A DNA stretch of 64,000 nt from Blasia pusilla (GCA_050084515.1 CM114275.1:12710001-12774000), one strand, 5' to 3'. Counted from the first letter of the stretch, positions 1 through 13,340 are shown. Program-made: numbers and translations. The notes: generated by a model from the letters alone, not told the origin.

Positions 1-275
1 ATATGGACAGATAAGTTTGGACATGTCCACGAATATGGATTACAAAATATGGGGTCCACACTTAATGTTCATGGTAGAAGGCAAGGCAAGGGTGGGTAGG
101 CCCATAAGGGAGGAGGGAGTGGACTCAATGGAGGTGAGAGGAAGAAAAAAAGAGAAAGTGGGGATCATAAAGGCAAGTGGAGGGGTGAGAAAGAAGGGGG
201 AGATGGGTCCCACATGGACAAGTCCTAATATAGGATGGATGTAACGGACATGGACTTTGTCCATATGCAACCTTG
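1..275 (-). repeat. Small inverted-repeat element, copy A (cut by window edge)
   Basis: The stretch ends with the terminus TGCAACCTTG (to 275). It shares its whole layout with the block at 10919-11232, in the opposite orientation: a terminus, words of the type GGACATGTCC and TCCACGGACATGG, then a purine-rich middle (here GGAGG/GAAGAAAAAAAG), then the phrase CACATGGACAAGTCC. No protein domain is seen; the two short ORFs on opposite strands only reflect the low-complexity composition. I read it as a non-autonomous DNA-transposon-like (MITE-like) repeat whose other end lies left of the window. Family assignment is inference; the repetition itself is directly visible. Confidence 0.6.
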
Positions 276-479
276 ATTCTTAAAGCCTGAGTAAATGATG
301 GAAGGAGACATCAATCTTTCTGGTTATGAAAAATTTGTCTTTGAGAAAGTAGTTGAATGAGGAACTAGATCATATAAATGGATCAAGAGATTTAAAAGTG
401 TTTAGACTAACGAAATATTTGGTGGATAGAGCAAAGGAATGTGTGATATAATTAAGAAATCAATTGGTTTAAAGATCTT

Positions 480-689
480 TTGTGGTACAAAAGAACTCAC
501 CTAATCTTGGATTTCCATCGAGATGTAAAATCTATAAAATATGACGAGTGTACATGTATAAAAAAATTTATAAAGGATTTGATGGAAAATGGAAATCAAG
601 AAGAAAGGGAATTGCATGAAGTGGAACTAGTGATTCAAAAGCTTTTCCAAGTTTTTCCTAAAAAAAATCCAAATCAGCATAGTTTATAG
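480..689 (+). pseudogene. Possible copia-type gag remnant
   Basis: A 69-codon open stretch contains a charged helical pattern (FIKDLMENGNQEERELHEVE followed by LVIQKLFQVFPK) that loosely resembles the UBN2/gag_pre region of copia Gag proteins, where a segment ending in 'L..LP..Y' follows a helix. Upstream sequence from about 285 continues the resemblance but is broken by stops. No zinc knuckle or pol motif follows. It may equally be a chance ORF in AT-rich DNA. Confidence 0.22.
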
Positions 690-3360
690 TATTCATAATT
701 TACAAATCTTTCATATGATTCACTATTTGGTAGTAATTTGCAATTATCTAAACTTGCAAGTAGCTTCAAAGTTTCCATTTATGACAATTATCCAACTCTA
801 ATGCCTATTTTTTATGATTTGCAAGCAGGTACCAACATTATCACATTGTGTATTAGAAAAATGAGAAAGTACTCTTATTTTTCTACGATTGTTATATCAA
901 ATTTTCAATTTTAGAGTTGATCGAAGGAGGAACGTGTTAGAACTTATTTTCTTATATTAGGGTTGTTTATCATTCACACTTGTAACACTTTATAAATTAG
1001 AATGGAGATATCACGATTAATATCATAAGAATTATTTATATATGAAGACAGACTTCCTTGCATCTAGGATGTGAAATGATGCTAGCGCACCAAGTGGTCC
1101 CAAGTGCCCAATAGACCCCAAATAAGTCTCTAATCGGGACTCAATATCTAAGTCACAAGTCAAGGTCTAAGATTGGTGCCTGAATTTGACTTGGGTTGAT
1201 GTCAAAATCTCAATGCGAACCTCTCAATCTATCTAGTATCATTCATTTATTCTCACGGTTCCCAAGATGGGGTTTTGTTTCCAACCACCTTTGGAGGCTC
1301 TTCCCATTATATAGTTCTAGAGATCCCCATCCCCTCCCTACATGTAGAGAATTCCTCTTGGGCCACTCTTTATGGCCCTTAAGGCTCAACCCAACTATCA
1401 TTCTAATAGATTGGGAATGGTTTTTAGATCCTTGCTCGTGTGTTGTGTCCATAATTTTAGTGCATTGGAATTGGCTTCTCACAATTTTTCTAATGCCACC
1501 TTATTAAGACCTAAAATGTGGAGAACCCCCAAACATTCAATCTAGTTTCAATATAGGTTGCAGTTCCCTTGACATCCAACTCTTGTGGGATTTAAGCTCC
1601 TCTCAAGTCCCACTTGATGTTTGGTCTTGCTTGACTTGATTACAACCCCCATTATGTGAGATGCCCATAAAGGATCGTGCCTCATTTTTGCAACTCATGT
1701 CTCACTTATAAGACTCTAAAGCATTTCCATCCTCATGCTTGCCCACTAGAGTTCTGATGTTTCACATTGGCGTATTTTTGGTCATGAGGGTCATGAAAAA
1801 ACCTCACCATATATAATTTCAATATTATAATGCATCAATTAATAAAAAATCAATTAAAATTTTAATCTTTATCTTCTTTATCATACACACACCCTCACTA
1901 CCTCCATATGCACTCTAAGGAATTTGGAAGGAGTTACTCATATAGACCTTGTGGTATAGCGTATACTTGAAGGTTTGTGCCATGCTACCTTAGCCAAAGT
2001 AGTGTGTGGCCTTTATGGGAGGCCCAAATTTTCCTTCCACTTTTCATTTTAAATCTATTTACAACTTGGAATTATTTAAATCCTAGACCCAACTATAGAG
2101 TGGTGGGCTTTATCAATTGTGTAGTTGGCCTAGTGGGGAATGTCATGAATATTTAAATATGATATACGCATACACTAGCATGACCTTGAGAAGTGGGTCA
2201 GAGAAGTGGATTTCAGGGGAAGGAAACCTTGGAGTCATGAACACTAAGAAACCTAGACCAAAATTATCACAAGAATAAAGGGTGGGAGACTTGCGACTCT
2301 CTCAAGACATCTATGCCACATGTGAGTGATGAGAGAAAGGCTAATCAAGAGTAGTGCAAGAATCTTGGGGCAAGTTTTCATATCAAGTGGTAAGACCATT
2401 CTTAGGTAGTGGTATGGGCAAGAAGGATTTGTAATACTAGTGTATATTCTTAAGTCATCGGTAAATGGGCAAAAACCCTAGATTAATCAAGATTGTATCT
2501 TAATCAATGGGAGAGGGGGGAGGGCGGATCCTTGAGACACTAGTGGCAAGGAGGGCAATTGGGAGCTAAACCATGAGGTGTCCAATCATGGATTGCACGA
2601 AATATAGATTGATAGCTCATGGATATTTGGGAGATTCTAGATGACCATGATTAACCATGAGACTCATGATTCCTACAGTCACCATAAGTTCATAAGTCCT
2701 AAGGGGTTGGGACTAAAATTCAATATTTGGGTTGAGGACCACAACAATTAGAGAAGAATTTGAGCGAGTAGAAGGATACAAGGCCATTGACCAATTCAAA
2801 AATATAGTTCTAATTCAAATTCCATCTTCTATATAATTCTAGAATCCCTAGAAATAAATATGACCTAATGATTGGAGTAGGAACTTAAATTAAAATTTCT
2901 TGCATCCAAAATATTTTGATGCAAATGGAAGGGGATAAAGATCATTGGCCATTTCAAAATTATACCTTCAATTCCAATTCTTTGTGAATCACTAGTCTAA
3001 TGCTTAGCCTAGTGAACAAAAATTGGAACTATAGTCTAATGCTTTTGGACGGTGGTTCCGATTCCCTGTTGGTGATCAATTCTCTGTAGTCCTCTAAACT
3101 AGCGCTTTAGTAAACCCAAAAATAGAATCCCTTAGGTGTAGGAAATGAGAAAGAAATTGAGTCTCCATTTCTTTTTCCTTAGAAAGATATTAGGGATTGA
3201 CTCCTTTGAGTATCCCTTGGCTAATCTAGCACGTTGATAGTCGTTGTTGGGGTGGGTCTTCTCTCAATGGAATAACTGGCCCATGTGGCCTTTTTAAAGG
3301 CTTGGGCTCAAGGGGGACTCCTCCTTTGATCTAGATTCTCTATTAGAGATAGACTACTAG
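690..3360. other. AT-rich intergenic DNA, no gene recognised
   Basis: No open frame of convincing length, no splice-delimited coding similarity and no LTR boundary was found. The part 1070-1800 is somewhat less AT-rich and has a short open frame on each strand (1196-1507 plus, 1243-1482 minus) that read like shadows of one another and match nothing I know. I interpret the stretch as decayed repeat DNA. Confidence 0.5.
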
Positions 3361-4013
3361 CAAGGTTGCATATGGAAAAAATCCTATATAATGACTTGTC
3401 CATGTGGGCCCTATGGTTGCACAGAATCAGACATGTTTGTCCATAGGATGGACATGCCCCACAGGTCCCCGTCCGGGTTTTTTGGATCCCAATGGCTCGT
3501 GCAGGCTTGAGACGTAGGAATGGCTACGGGTTCAGATGAAGGGAGGAGGGAAAGAATCAACCTACAGGGAGCCCACACCAACCCGCCGTAAGCCCACATT
3601 AGCCCATGGCAGGCTTGTATTGGGCCCGTGTAGGGTGGGCCCAACCGTAGGCGGCAACCAGCCCTCTACGTGCCACATCTCGCCCTACACAGACCAATGT
3701 GGGCTTAGGTCGGGCCATTGCGGGTTGGCCAAGCCCCGATGTATGTTGCAGGTGGAACGAGCTCGGGTATGGGCCATGGGTTCCTGCACCCGCACACACA
3801 TGTTTGTCTTAGGGAAGGACATAACTTCATTGACATAGACTTTATCTATGTGCAACCTTGGTGGGACCCATCTCCCCCTTCTTTCTTATCCCCCCCACTT
3901 ACCTTCGTGATCCGAACTTTCATATTTCTTCCTCTTTCCACCTCCACTCCCTCTTCCAAACTTATCCATCCATGTCCGTCCTAGGGATGAAATTTTCCTT
4001 TTTTGTACAACCA
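3361..4013. repeat. Cluster of CAAGGTTGCA-terminus elements, copy B with GC-rich interior
   Basis: The block starts with CAAGGTTGCATATGG at 3361, the inverted counterpart of the terminus at 275, and has TGCAACCTTG ending at 3860. The interior (about 3430-3800) is GC-rich and built from words such as AGCCCAC, GGGCCCG and GCGGGTTGG, as at 25.2-26.1 and 34.8-35.1 kb. From 3861 a second partial copy follows (GTGGGACCCATCTCCCCC, then a CT-rich tract, ending near TACAACCATG at about 4013), which matches the interior of copies A and D. So at least two copies are joined or nested here. No coding content. Confidence 0.6.
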
Positions 4014-7000
4014 TGACTACAATAGGTGTCCCAAGTAGACAAGAGATCCTAAAAAAACCATCCCTTATAGTCTTCTTCAAGAACTTGTAAAGATTCTCTT
4101 CTTGTAGAAGTTAGAAAAATGCTTCCAACCTTCCCTTCCCTAATTCTAGTTAGGGTTGCAAATTTTCAGTCTTCCTTACAGAATCTAGTTTTACAAATAG
4201 ATTGTCCAATGGGTATATTAGGTTGGAGATTTAATCTTGTACTTTCCCTTGATCTAAGAAAGGGGTTGGCTTGTAGGTAGGAATTCTTCCCTCATTTTAA
4301 CATTCTATATCATACTACTTATCTTAAATACAATGATGTGGTTTCAATTATGCCTTTCCAAACCATATATGGTCAATTTGGCATAATATGAGTGTCTTCA
4401 AAGAATCAAAACCCACATTTTCTTGGAGTGGATTTGACATGCTATCAATTGCAAGTAGCAGAAGTCTTAGAGAGGAAAGCCACTCCATATTGTACATAAC
4501 ATCATGGTCATGTTTTTCACTATATATGAGAGAAACTTCCATATGTAGAAAGAGAAACATTACTCCATGTGAGATTTCCTCATTTAATAGTAAGACCAAT
4601 ATGGTGGTAGTTGACATGGTTGTTGTAGATCCTACATAGAAATTATTGGGGACACACATAATATCAAAAGGAGGATTGCATCATAGATTCCTTACTCTAT
4701 TTCACCTAGCTTCATCTTGGAGAACTCCTCACCTTGAGCTTTGCAAGCAAAAAGCTTAGATTGAGTCCCAAAGACTCAATTGGTTGTGCATTTTATAGCT
4801 AGCCGAGAAGTTGCCAAAAACTTCTTGGGCTATGTCTCCCCAAATGCATATTTTCTCCCTAGGGATCATCTTCCCTAACCCCTTGAATAATCTCCCCAAG
4901 TCGCTTGGCTCAAACGTGAAACACGCCAAATACGCATCACAGTTAGTTCCTCGTTCAAAGGCTTGAGCACATAGAAAGGGAGAATATCCCCTCTATAGAT
5001 ACTTCTAGGGTTCTCTGAGGGAACCCCAACTTCCCTATTTTCCCCCTCGAGCCTTGGGTCCTTGATTTTGGCTTTCAGCCCAAACATTGTTCGCGACCCG
5101 CGGACCGACGTTTGACTAATTATCCATCAAGATGGCTTCACAGAGGCATCTTATCTCACTCTTGGCTCCCCACACACATCTTGGAGCTTGGACGTATATA
5201 TCTTGTGTCTCATGGATAGCAGCCATATGGACTCCCTATTTGGCGTCTTATGGTTGTCTTGTTGTCCTTTACGTTTCGTGATTCGTCTCATGACGTCTCG
5301 TCTATCTCAATCACTCATATGCAAGATCAAAATTCCTTGCTTCTCTTCCTTGACTTGGCATTTGGATCCAAGGTCTCAAACCTGACTTACTTTACCTTTG
5401 TCCCCAATAATAGCTATGCCCCTTTCTCACCTAAGGCTAGTCACAATATACGTGCTCATCTTGCCTAGTGCTAGTTTTGTACCTGGTTCTGCCGCCCTTT
5501 CTAGTTTTGCAACTAGCTAGTCTAGGCTTCAAATTTTGTGCGGCACATGAAGGTCTTTCCTTCGGATCCTTTGACTCGCAATCATCTGTGGCTTCCCAGG
5601 TCCCCATAACTATTGGCGTCATAGACTTAGCTATTTGTGATAAATTGATGCATGGAGCAGCGCCATTGGGTATCCTCTTGAGCATAGATTTCATTTTTGG
5701 GGGAAAAGTTAATAGATGAATGATTATTAAATTTGAATCAAGCTTGATCTTAGATGGATGCAAAGTAATGATTCTTAAATTAGGAACTTGTTATTGTCCT
5801 CCTCGTCCTCTATCTTATTAATTTTGAAGATTCCTTTTTGATATTTACCTTGCAATAGCATGCATTATATAGTCCTCAATTTTCCATTTATTGTGTCAAT
5901 TCAGATTCCCATTTCCTTGGTTATTTTCCTCTTATCCTTTGAATGAAATATTTAAAAATAGATCATTATATCATTAACTTAGTATATGAATCTTATGTTA
6001 TGTTAGATTTCATTATTTAACTCTATAGATATATCTAAATGATTACATAAGAACTTATTCTTAGAATTTGAAAAGCCAAATTTGGTGCAATGAAGTCTCA
6101 AACTCTTAATATGTCTCCTCTTGGAAACATATTAAAATTTTTCCAACTTTAGGTTGGCTAGTACCAATATTCATTGTAAATGTGGCTTATAGAGTTTAGA
6201 AATTTCATATGAGAATCTTAAGACTTATGAAATTTGTGATGGAAAACAATGAAACTTTAAAATTTTTGAAATTTATGACAAGAATTGAAAATTATATGAC
6301 CTTAGTCATAGATAAAAGAATTTTGGCCAATGTGTTTAAACTAATTTCCCAAGTGACGTTATCCAAGGGGTAATTTTACAATTTCCATGAGAAGGGGAGG
6401 GGGATGGACCAACTTAGTTATATGCAAAGAGGTTTTAATCCAAAAATCTCATCCATAGAAGGTTTGAGCACAACATGAACTCCCAAGTTGTGCATCACAC
6501 GTGCTGCCGTGCATGATAATTAGTATGTGCATAATCTTCAAGTCACAATCGGCTGAAATCCATTATCTTCCATACCTCCAAGTCCAACTTCAACATCCCT
6601 TCATACATAGTCATCTCCCTAGTATTAACAAATATGTGAAACCAATATTCTGATTAAATTTAGCATAAAATGGTAAGAAAAGAGAAAGTCAATACGACAA
6701 TACCTTAATATGAAAATCTGTTTTCCACCTTTTGAGGGGGATAATTTTTGGGTAGGTTAGAAGGAGAGAAAAAGAACTGCAAATGCTCGCAAGGCCATAA
6801 CTATTCCATCCTACTTTGGCCCATTTTCCCCTTGAAATCAAAATGGCTTTGAATTTAAAAAATATGAAGAGAAGATGGAATGGAATAACACAAAGAAAAA
6901 TAAAATAAAATACCCATGACATGATTTGGGTCCGCATATTTTTTAAACATATCCATATTTTCCCGCTATGTACAATTTTTTTAAGATTTTCCAAGTCCTA

Positions 7001-7560
7001 GTGGGCTATTTTACAAAGGAGACCCATAAAATAACTCCTTTTGGACTGATAATTTAGAATTGGAAAACAGAAATTTGTGAACATAACCTTGATTTTCTCA
7101 AATGCAATGTTGATGTTTTCTAGAATGTTGCCCTTGCTATGCACAAGTGTTCTTCATTTAAAAATAATAATTTTAAATTTAATACTTCCGATCCTTTTTT
7201 TTCATTTAATATAATTATCTCTTCTTAATTTAAATCTCTCTTTTAAAGCTCCGGATAATATTTCCTTTTCATCCCAATGTTTTTTAATTATATAAACTAG
7301 TGAGGTGCCCGTGCTCTAGAGGTGTAGATTTCAAAATCTCCATCATTAGCTCTCCTCAACCATAAAGGATAAAAAATGAAAAAATGGCATACTTTAGCGA
7401 GGCACCAAGAAAAAATAATTTGAATGAGTTCGCTGACCGTAATATAGATTTTCTGGAATGAAAATGCGAAACCCATTTGAGGTCCTGAAAATCTTCCACA
7501 ACTTATTTTTAAAATGTAAAGAGGACAAAGTGAAAAATCACACTAGTCTAGCTATCGAAT
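4014..7560. other. AT-rich intergenic DNA, no gene recognised
   Basis: Short open frames (for example 4388-4639 plus, 5437-5763 minus, 6689-6994 minus) show no domain, no codon-use signal distinct from the surroundings and no repeat boundary I can define. Composition is strongly AT-rich with homopolymer runs after about 5800. Probably ancient transposon remains. Confidence 0.5.
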
Positions 7561-8260
7561 CTCTGCTTCACGTACGAACGGTTTCGCCCGTGTCACCTCA
7601 ATTTCAACAATCATAGGATCTCCTTAGATTATCTCACGCATGCAAGACTTAGGAAATAGATCCATCCGTGAGACACCTCCAGAGTCCTTAGGTAGGACTG
7701 CTGCGATCCCTTGAGGCGTGTACCATTTACCAAGATCGATCAATAACACACCCAAAGGAGGTATAACTGCCCGGACCGAACGAACGAACGAACCAACGGT
7801 ACGGCGAAGTGGAATCTGACGCAGGGAAAAGTCAGTGAGTCCGTCCGTCCGTGCGGGCGGGCGGGCGGGCGTGACATGACGTTACGGGCGTCGCATATTT
7901 CTCTCCCACGACGTAACGCTCACTCTGTTCCTGGAAGGGGATGTTCTTTCCTCTGTGTTATGTACACTTCAGATCGTTTTTCCTTCTTTCATACGTGTCA
8001 TTCATTTACTCCCTTTCCACTGCGGAAACCTCGTGTTTTTGCGAATGGGGCGCCTAAAACGTGTCCCAGTCCGAGGGATATGCGTAATGGTCGACATTGT
8101 TTTGCTCGTTTAGGTGAGAAGCTCCACCCACCGGAGTCAAGCCCGACATATTTTTGTGCTCGGCTCAAACATCCTTTTGGGGGGTCTATGTTTTCAGTAA
8201 TATCATCGGTTTTATTTTTCCCAGGGATAAGTTTTAATCTTATGAAGTGAAGTGGATATT
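7561..8260. other. Isolated GC-rich island with CGAA and GTCC/GGGC microsatellites
   Basis: In the middle of AT-rich sequence about 700 bases are clearly richer in GC and CpG. They hold a (CGAA)n run near 7776-7793 and a run of GTCC then GGGC repeats at 7839-7872. Just after it an ATG at 7876 opens a 124-codon frame ending at 8250 on the plus strand, rich in Ser, Pro, His, Phe and Arg and without a known domain. The arrangement (CpG-rich, microsatellite, ATG) resembles a promoter or 5' leader, but no downstream exon was identified. The ORF may be spurious. Confidence 0.3.
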
Positions 8261-10918
8261 CTCGAAGTTAAGGAAGCACTTTGATGACTTTTTTATTTTA
8301 TTTTTTTCCTATGAGTTGTTTTCCCCTCTTTGAATTGAATAGACGAAAGCAACGTACACGACCTTTTGGCTTCCTTGCAAGTTCTAATTTGAAAAGGGAA
8401 ACTCGTGTGGGGTCGCGTATGAAGTGTGTCATAAAAGATTGGAATGGGTTCTAAATTTGCATAAAGAAGTTGAGAAGTCATTTGAAAAAAATCATGTGTT
8501 GTGCTTGTGGCATAAGCTATGAAGGAGAAGACTTCTTTGTTGAATTGCATATATGATGGTACCAGCACAATTTTTTTTTATGTATAGATTCTATGCAATT
8601 CAGAATATGAATAAAATTTTTTCTCAATCTTACTTTTAGAAACTTTAAGTGTTTTTCTAGTTCCCTTTTCTAAATTTACTTCTTGTTTTAGAATTGTTTG
8701 TTACCACCCTCCCAACCGCCTCACCCCTTCATTTGCAAGCAAAAAATTTCAATTTCTTCTACATTATTTATGTCTCAACGAAATCACAGTCTGTATCTTT
8801 AATTTGACATTCAATTTCATATTTTGAGTGGTTGCAGTATAATGTGAAATGCATATTATGTTTCATGAAAATAATATCTTACTCTTTTCAAATTTTGGAT
8901 AATGTGTGGTTTTCCACTCTTTTCTCCTAGTAACCATTTTTGCACGATAATTTCCTATGGGTAATATTTTTTGGCTATATTATTTGGTTGGTTGGCCATA
9001 GTCTTGTAGGAGGAATATCTCAAGTCTCCAACTTTTCCAAACTTCTTTAAATATCAACTCCTCTTTATAACAACATGGTAACTTGAACTTCACATTAGAA
9101 GTTTCTTCACTCACTTCCCACATAAGGCTTATGTGGCATCATTCAAGCTGTGTGTTGTAAGATTTTGTTCATAAAGGATACAACTATTATAGACTCACTC
9201 CAAGCCTTCTTCTTTCAGGATAATGGAATAAAGTACACTGTTTAAATCTATTAATTATGTGAAATGATTTCTTGCAAATAACTTTGAGATTAGAAATAGC
9301 CATTCCTTGATTCTTGATGTTGTCCTCCTTGACCATAAATTGATAAAAAAAAAAGATGTAAGTCACTCTCGATTGAGTTGAAATCCAAATTGCGAGATTA
9401 TTGTCAAGCTTCAATGACTTCAATATGTTGAGTATTGCGACAAAAAATTGGTTAGAGACTCGTATAGAAATAATAATACTCTTTTCCTCTTTCATTTCCC
9501 AAAGGGTGTGGGGCAGGTCTCTACCCCCTTTGTAATCAATCCAACGATTAAATAACCACGTCAAAAATAAAAATTTTCTCTCATTTTCTTTTCCTTCATG
9601 ATTATTTAATTTTTTCTCTAGAGAAGCATGGTTACGTGTATGGAAGATATATATACAATATTTTATGTGTTTTTCCACCATCATGGTCAACCAAAAACTT
9701 CTTGTTCACCTGAAAATTAAAACCCACCTTGTCTTCCAACATCAATCCATCCTCAACAACAAGATACTATTTATGGGCCATCATATGGCATGCAAACGAC
9801 ACATAATTTTCTATGAAATTCTTCATATTAAAATTGTCTTTAACTTCCAAGAGGGAAGAATCCTCCTTTTATAATAAGTAAACTCCAATACCACCACATC
9901 CACAAGATCTCACCCATCCTTATACATTGACTCATATTTCATAATGAGGTCAAGTAATGCAACCTTCGGTACGAGAATTCAGGAAAAAAATTCTCTTTAC
10001 TAAAAAAGAAAGGGAATTCTTTCAATTTCCTCTATCTAGATTTGCAAAGAATAATGAAACACTTTTAGGTTCATTATGGTTTCTACTTCGTGCAATACCA
10101 ATTCTAGGTTCCTTATGATAATTATGCATTACATGCCATAATGCAAGACTTCCTTTGGCGTCTTGTAGATTATTGTCATAAGAATCTAGCGTTTTCATAC
10201 ATTGCAAGACAATATTCATTGTTGTAACTAATCAAACACACAAAACACTAGACTAATAAATCTAACCATGGAATCCAAACATACATGCGAGTAACTACTA
10301 AGATATCTACAATAATATCTTTTTCCTCTCCTTGGGGTTTACCCTCTCTCTCCCCAAGTCCTCTACTTTGTAGTGTGTATACTTATATCACCTTTTTGAC
10401 CCTAAACCTACGAAAATGGATCAAAGATCACTTTCTACAAATATAAAGTCAATTCTTTAAAAATAGTGAATATGCCCAAAATATTGAGTTCTCAAATAAG
10501 TTCCAAATGGGCCCAAACCAAGGGGAAACCTAGACTTGCATGTTAGGTAGATCGTAGATATGATGGCCCTAAAGGAATCTGCAAATTATTGGTTAATATG
10601 CTACAATAGCCTACTCTTTGAATGATTGTTTACCACAATGTGTCTTAATGTTCTGCAATAAAAAAATTCTTGAATAACAAGGATTCCACTCTCCAAAATG
10701 TCTCTACCCTTTGGGAAACTACTTGAACCCATATATCACGGGTAATCCATGTTCAACATCTCACTAGCATTATAATGAATGAACGTGCGTAAATTGATCT
10801 CTCATGCATCAAAAGAGCAAAACCTTTGGTGAAAATGATGCCAATGATGCATGCCTCCTAAACATGAAGCCCCTTGCCAACTATGGCAACTAAAGGTCCT
10901 AATCCCCTAGGTGACCTT
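8261..10918. other. AT-rich DNA; one unassigned 165-codon ORF on the minus strand
   Basis: The only notable open frame runs on the minus strand from an ATG at 9684 to 9187 (165 codons), rich in Lys, Ile, Phe and Asn. I recognise no domain, signal peptide or repeat in it, and its composition matches the surrounding AT-rich DNA, so it may be chance. The remainder has no supportable features. Confidence 0.3.
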
Positions 10919-11232
10919 CAAGGTTTCATATGGATAAACTCTGTGTTTGCACACATGTCCATGTCCGTGGACTTACGTCCGCTCTATAGAGGGACTTGTC
11001 TATAAGGGCCCCATCTCCTCCTTCTTCCTCATCCCCCCCACTTGCCTTCATGATCCGTACTTTCTCGTTTCTTCCTCCTCCCACCTCCATCATCCCCCTT
11101 CCCATCCTTATTACCCCGCTCGCCCTTGCCTTGTCTTCCACCATGAACTATAAGTGTGGGCCCCACCTTTTGAAATCCATGTGTAAGTACGTATCCAAAC
11201 TTGCTCGTCCATGTCCATTTTTGTGCAACCAT
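10919..11232 (+). repeat. Small inverted-repeat element, copy D (about 314 bp)
   Basis: It begins CAAGGTTTCATATGGA and ends TTGTGCAACCAT, a degenerate inverted pair of the termini seen in copies A and B. Inside are CATGTCCATGTCCGTGGAC, a CT-rich tract (CTCCTCCTTCTTCCTCATCC), then TGGGCCCCACCTTTTG and CGTCCATGTCC. Read on the other strand this is the same order as copy A, so the two are homologous copies in opposite orientation. No coding capacity; a MITE-like class II element is the best inference. Confidence 0.6.
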
Positions 11233-11373
11233 AGTAACCTCTCTACATACCATACTTGCACAAATCCTTTGTATTTTGTGGAAAACTCATACGGCTAAAC
11301 CATCCATCTCATGATCTCATAAGGTGGTCGATTAGTAGTTGATTATAAAAGGCCTGAAACTCCCCAAGAAAGT

Positions 11374-12038
11374 TCATGGGCCCATGAACACTTCTACCGA
11401 TGCGTCAGAATGATTTAATACTTTGTCAAGAAATACATACATTACTCCATCACTAGACTTGTTGGGCAATGAATCCAAATTTATCCAATTTGAGAAGTAG
11501 TCAACCATCATCAACACATATCTCTTGTGACCCTCCCTCAATGATAAAGGTTCTACAAAATCCAAACTTACTATGGTCATGCTGCACCAACTGTGCTTTT
11601 GGAAAAGATGAGGCTTCACTTACATTCCATCCTCCTCATAAACTTAAAAAATCTGTCCCTCCAAAATGAATTTTTAAACCCGCATTAGCATCCAATCTCA
11701 CTATTGGGTCCCCAATTTTCCTGCTATGTTGCCAATGCGTAGGTATCTCCAAATTACCTTATCCTCACAAATATCTTGGCCAGATGTTTCCTCCTCGTTG
11801 ATCTCTTAATCTAGGGACTTTCTATCTAACCTAGTTCTCATGTTATATGGCTCTTCATGGCCAATAAAACCATACAAGCATATATTTGCCATCTAGACAC
11901 TATTTTCTCATCACTCTCATCAATTGCAAGCCAACAAGTCCGAGCCACATCTTGTTGAATCAAACATATACTCCAACTTAAACCATCTACATCTTGGTCA
12001 AGTCTCCAAGGTCGATGTACCATTTGGAAATCAAACAC
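11374..12038 (-). pseudogene. Ty3/gypsy pol remnant: end of RNase H and part of integrase
   Basis: Reading the minus strand, 12038-11838 has FDFQMVHRPWRLDQDVDGLS, the conserved tail of gypsy reverse-transcriptase/RNase H (usual form 'f.v.HrPG..N.vADgLSR'). Further on, 11619-11374 has LDFVEPLSLREGHKRYVLMM then VDYFSNWINLDSLPNKSS, the start of the integrase core, including the first catalytic Asp environment. Order and strand fit one pol gene, but frames change between the two parts, the zinc-binding HHCC region is not recognisable and the rest of pol is missing. No LTRs can be assigned. Clearly dead. Confidence 0.75.
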
Positions 12039-12328
12039 CCATACTTATAGCCAATGTGCAAGACACCTCCCAGTAATTCATGGCAGACTACGACTACTAT
12101 TTTAGCAAACATGCATATGCTAGCTAGACCCATGATATAGCCAACCATGGTCACACCAAGTATGGTATTTTTGGATAATTGGAATGGGTGTATCAACTAC
12201 AATGTGTCCTACTTGATACATGAGTGCAACCTTTAATGTAAGGGTAGATAGTTTGTTTACCATTGGGGTTGAGGAAAGGAGATATTGAGCCAATCCCTTC
12301 GAGATACAAATCTCCATTGGAGATCTAT

Positions 12329-13326
12329 TGTCGCGACCCTCATGACCAAACAAGTGCCAAGCGGAACATCGGAACATTAGTGGGCTCACGCTAAGATGGT
12401 TTGCGCGTTGGAGTTGTCTCAAAGAGGAGACAAGAGACGAGATGCGAGCGAGAAGTCGCGTTTCAGATGTGATGGTCGCGACTCAGAAACTTGGACCAAA
12501 CGCGGAATGAGACTTGAAAGAAGTCGAGTCTAGGAAGTGGGTTGCCAAAGGAAAGATCCGGATTTGGAACGCCACTTGCGTTTGAGAGTTTCCAACTGTA
12601 TTTATGGCCATAACTTTTAGCGCCAAGATGCGTTTGGATCAAATAAGAGTGCGTTGGAAAGCTTATGAAGAGCCGGTTCAAACACACCAAAGATCGCTGC
12701 AAACGCATAAGCAGCGGCCGAGATACGACCTGAAAACTACTATAAGTGGAGTCGAGTTGAGGGCCACAATGAAGGGCCCGAACCTCTTTTCCCAAAGGGG
12801 AGGGGTTATTGGAGAACCCCACAAGTACTAGTAAGGGGGAAGGTCTCCGAGAGTGCTTGGAACCCAAACCCCACTTTGGGCGCCGCGGGGCGGCTCAAGG
12901 GCATGGAACGGAACGCGAGTTTGGGCGTTGGGTTGGAAAACCTGCACCAAGTCCATTGAGGCGATTTTAGACATCCCTCTTGGATTTCACGCCGCGACTC
13001 AATTACTTGGGTCTCGGTTCGGAACTCACACGAGGACCGTTGAACAGTTGGGATCGCTAGGCGTGCAAGTGCCGTTTTAGATCCCTGGACTAACCAGGAA
13101 GTCTGTTCCAAGTCTTGAAGGACTTGCCATGTGTTGGGAGCTAGGAACTAAGGAAGGTTGAGCTTGAGGAGACGCGGGTTTAGGACTCGGTGGGTTGAAC
13201 GCTGGTTGGCCAAACCCGACTAACGAGTGCGTGTTTGGGTGCAGATCGGCGATGAGTTCGTGACCTACTGAACGCACGCTTCCGCAACACTAACGATTGA
13301 CGTTCAAGGAGAGTAGGGGCGCGACA
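12329..13326 (+). repeat. 5' LTR of a truncated gypsy element (998 bp)
   Basis: It begins TGTCGCGACCCTCATGACC and ends GGGGCGCGACA, with TG...CA termini, and is followed two bases later by an initiator tRNA-Met primer binding site. The same sequence family recurs as a solo LTR at 32574-33588 (same start TGTCGCGACCCTCAT, same order of internal words such as GTACTAGTAAG and GACGTTCAAG). Together these show it is the upstream LTR of a plus-strand element. Open frames inside it on either strand are not genes. No downstream LTR is found, so the element is truncated after the start of gag. Confidence 0.88.
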
Positions 13327-13328
13327 AG

Positions 13329-13340
13329 TGGTATCAGAGC
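13329..13340 (+). other. Primer binding site, initiator tRNA-Met type
   Basis: TGGTATCAGAGC, exactly the 12-base complement of the 3' end of plant initiator tRNA-Met, lies two bases after the LTR ending at 13326. This is the standard place for priming minus-strand DNA synthesis and fixes the element as plus-strand. Confidence 0.9.

Noticed and set aside
12463-13277. Several 60-135 codon frames on the minus strand
   Set aside because: They lie wholly within the gypsy LTR 12329-13326, shown by the second copy at 32574-33588, and are not conserved between the two copies.
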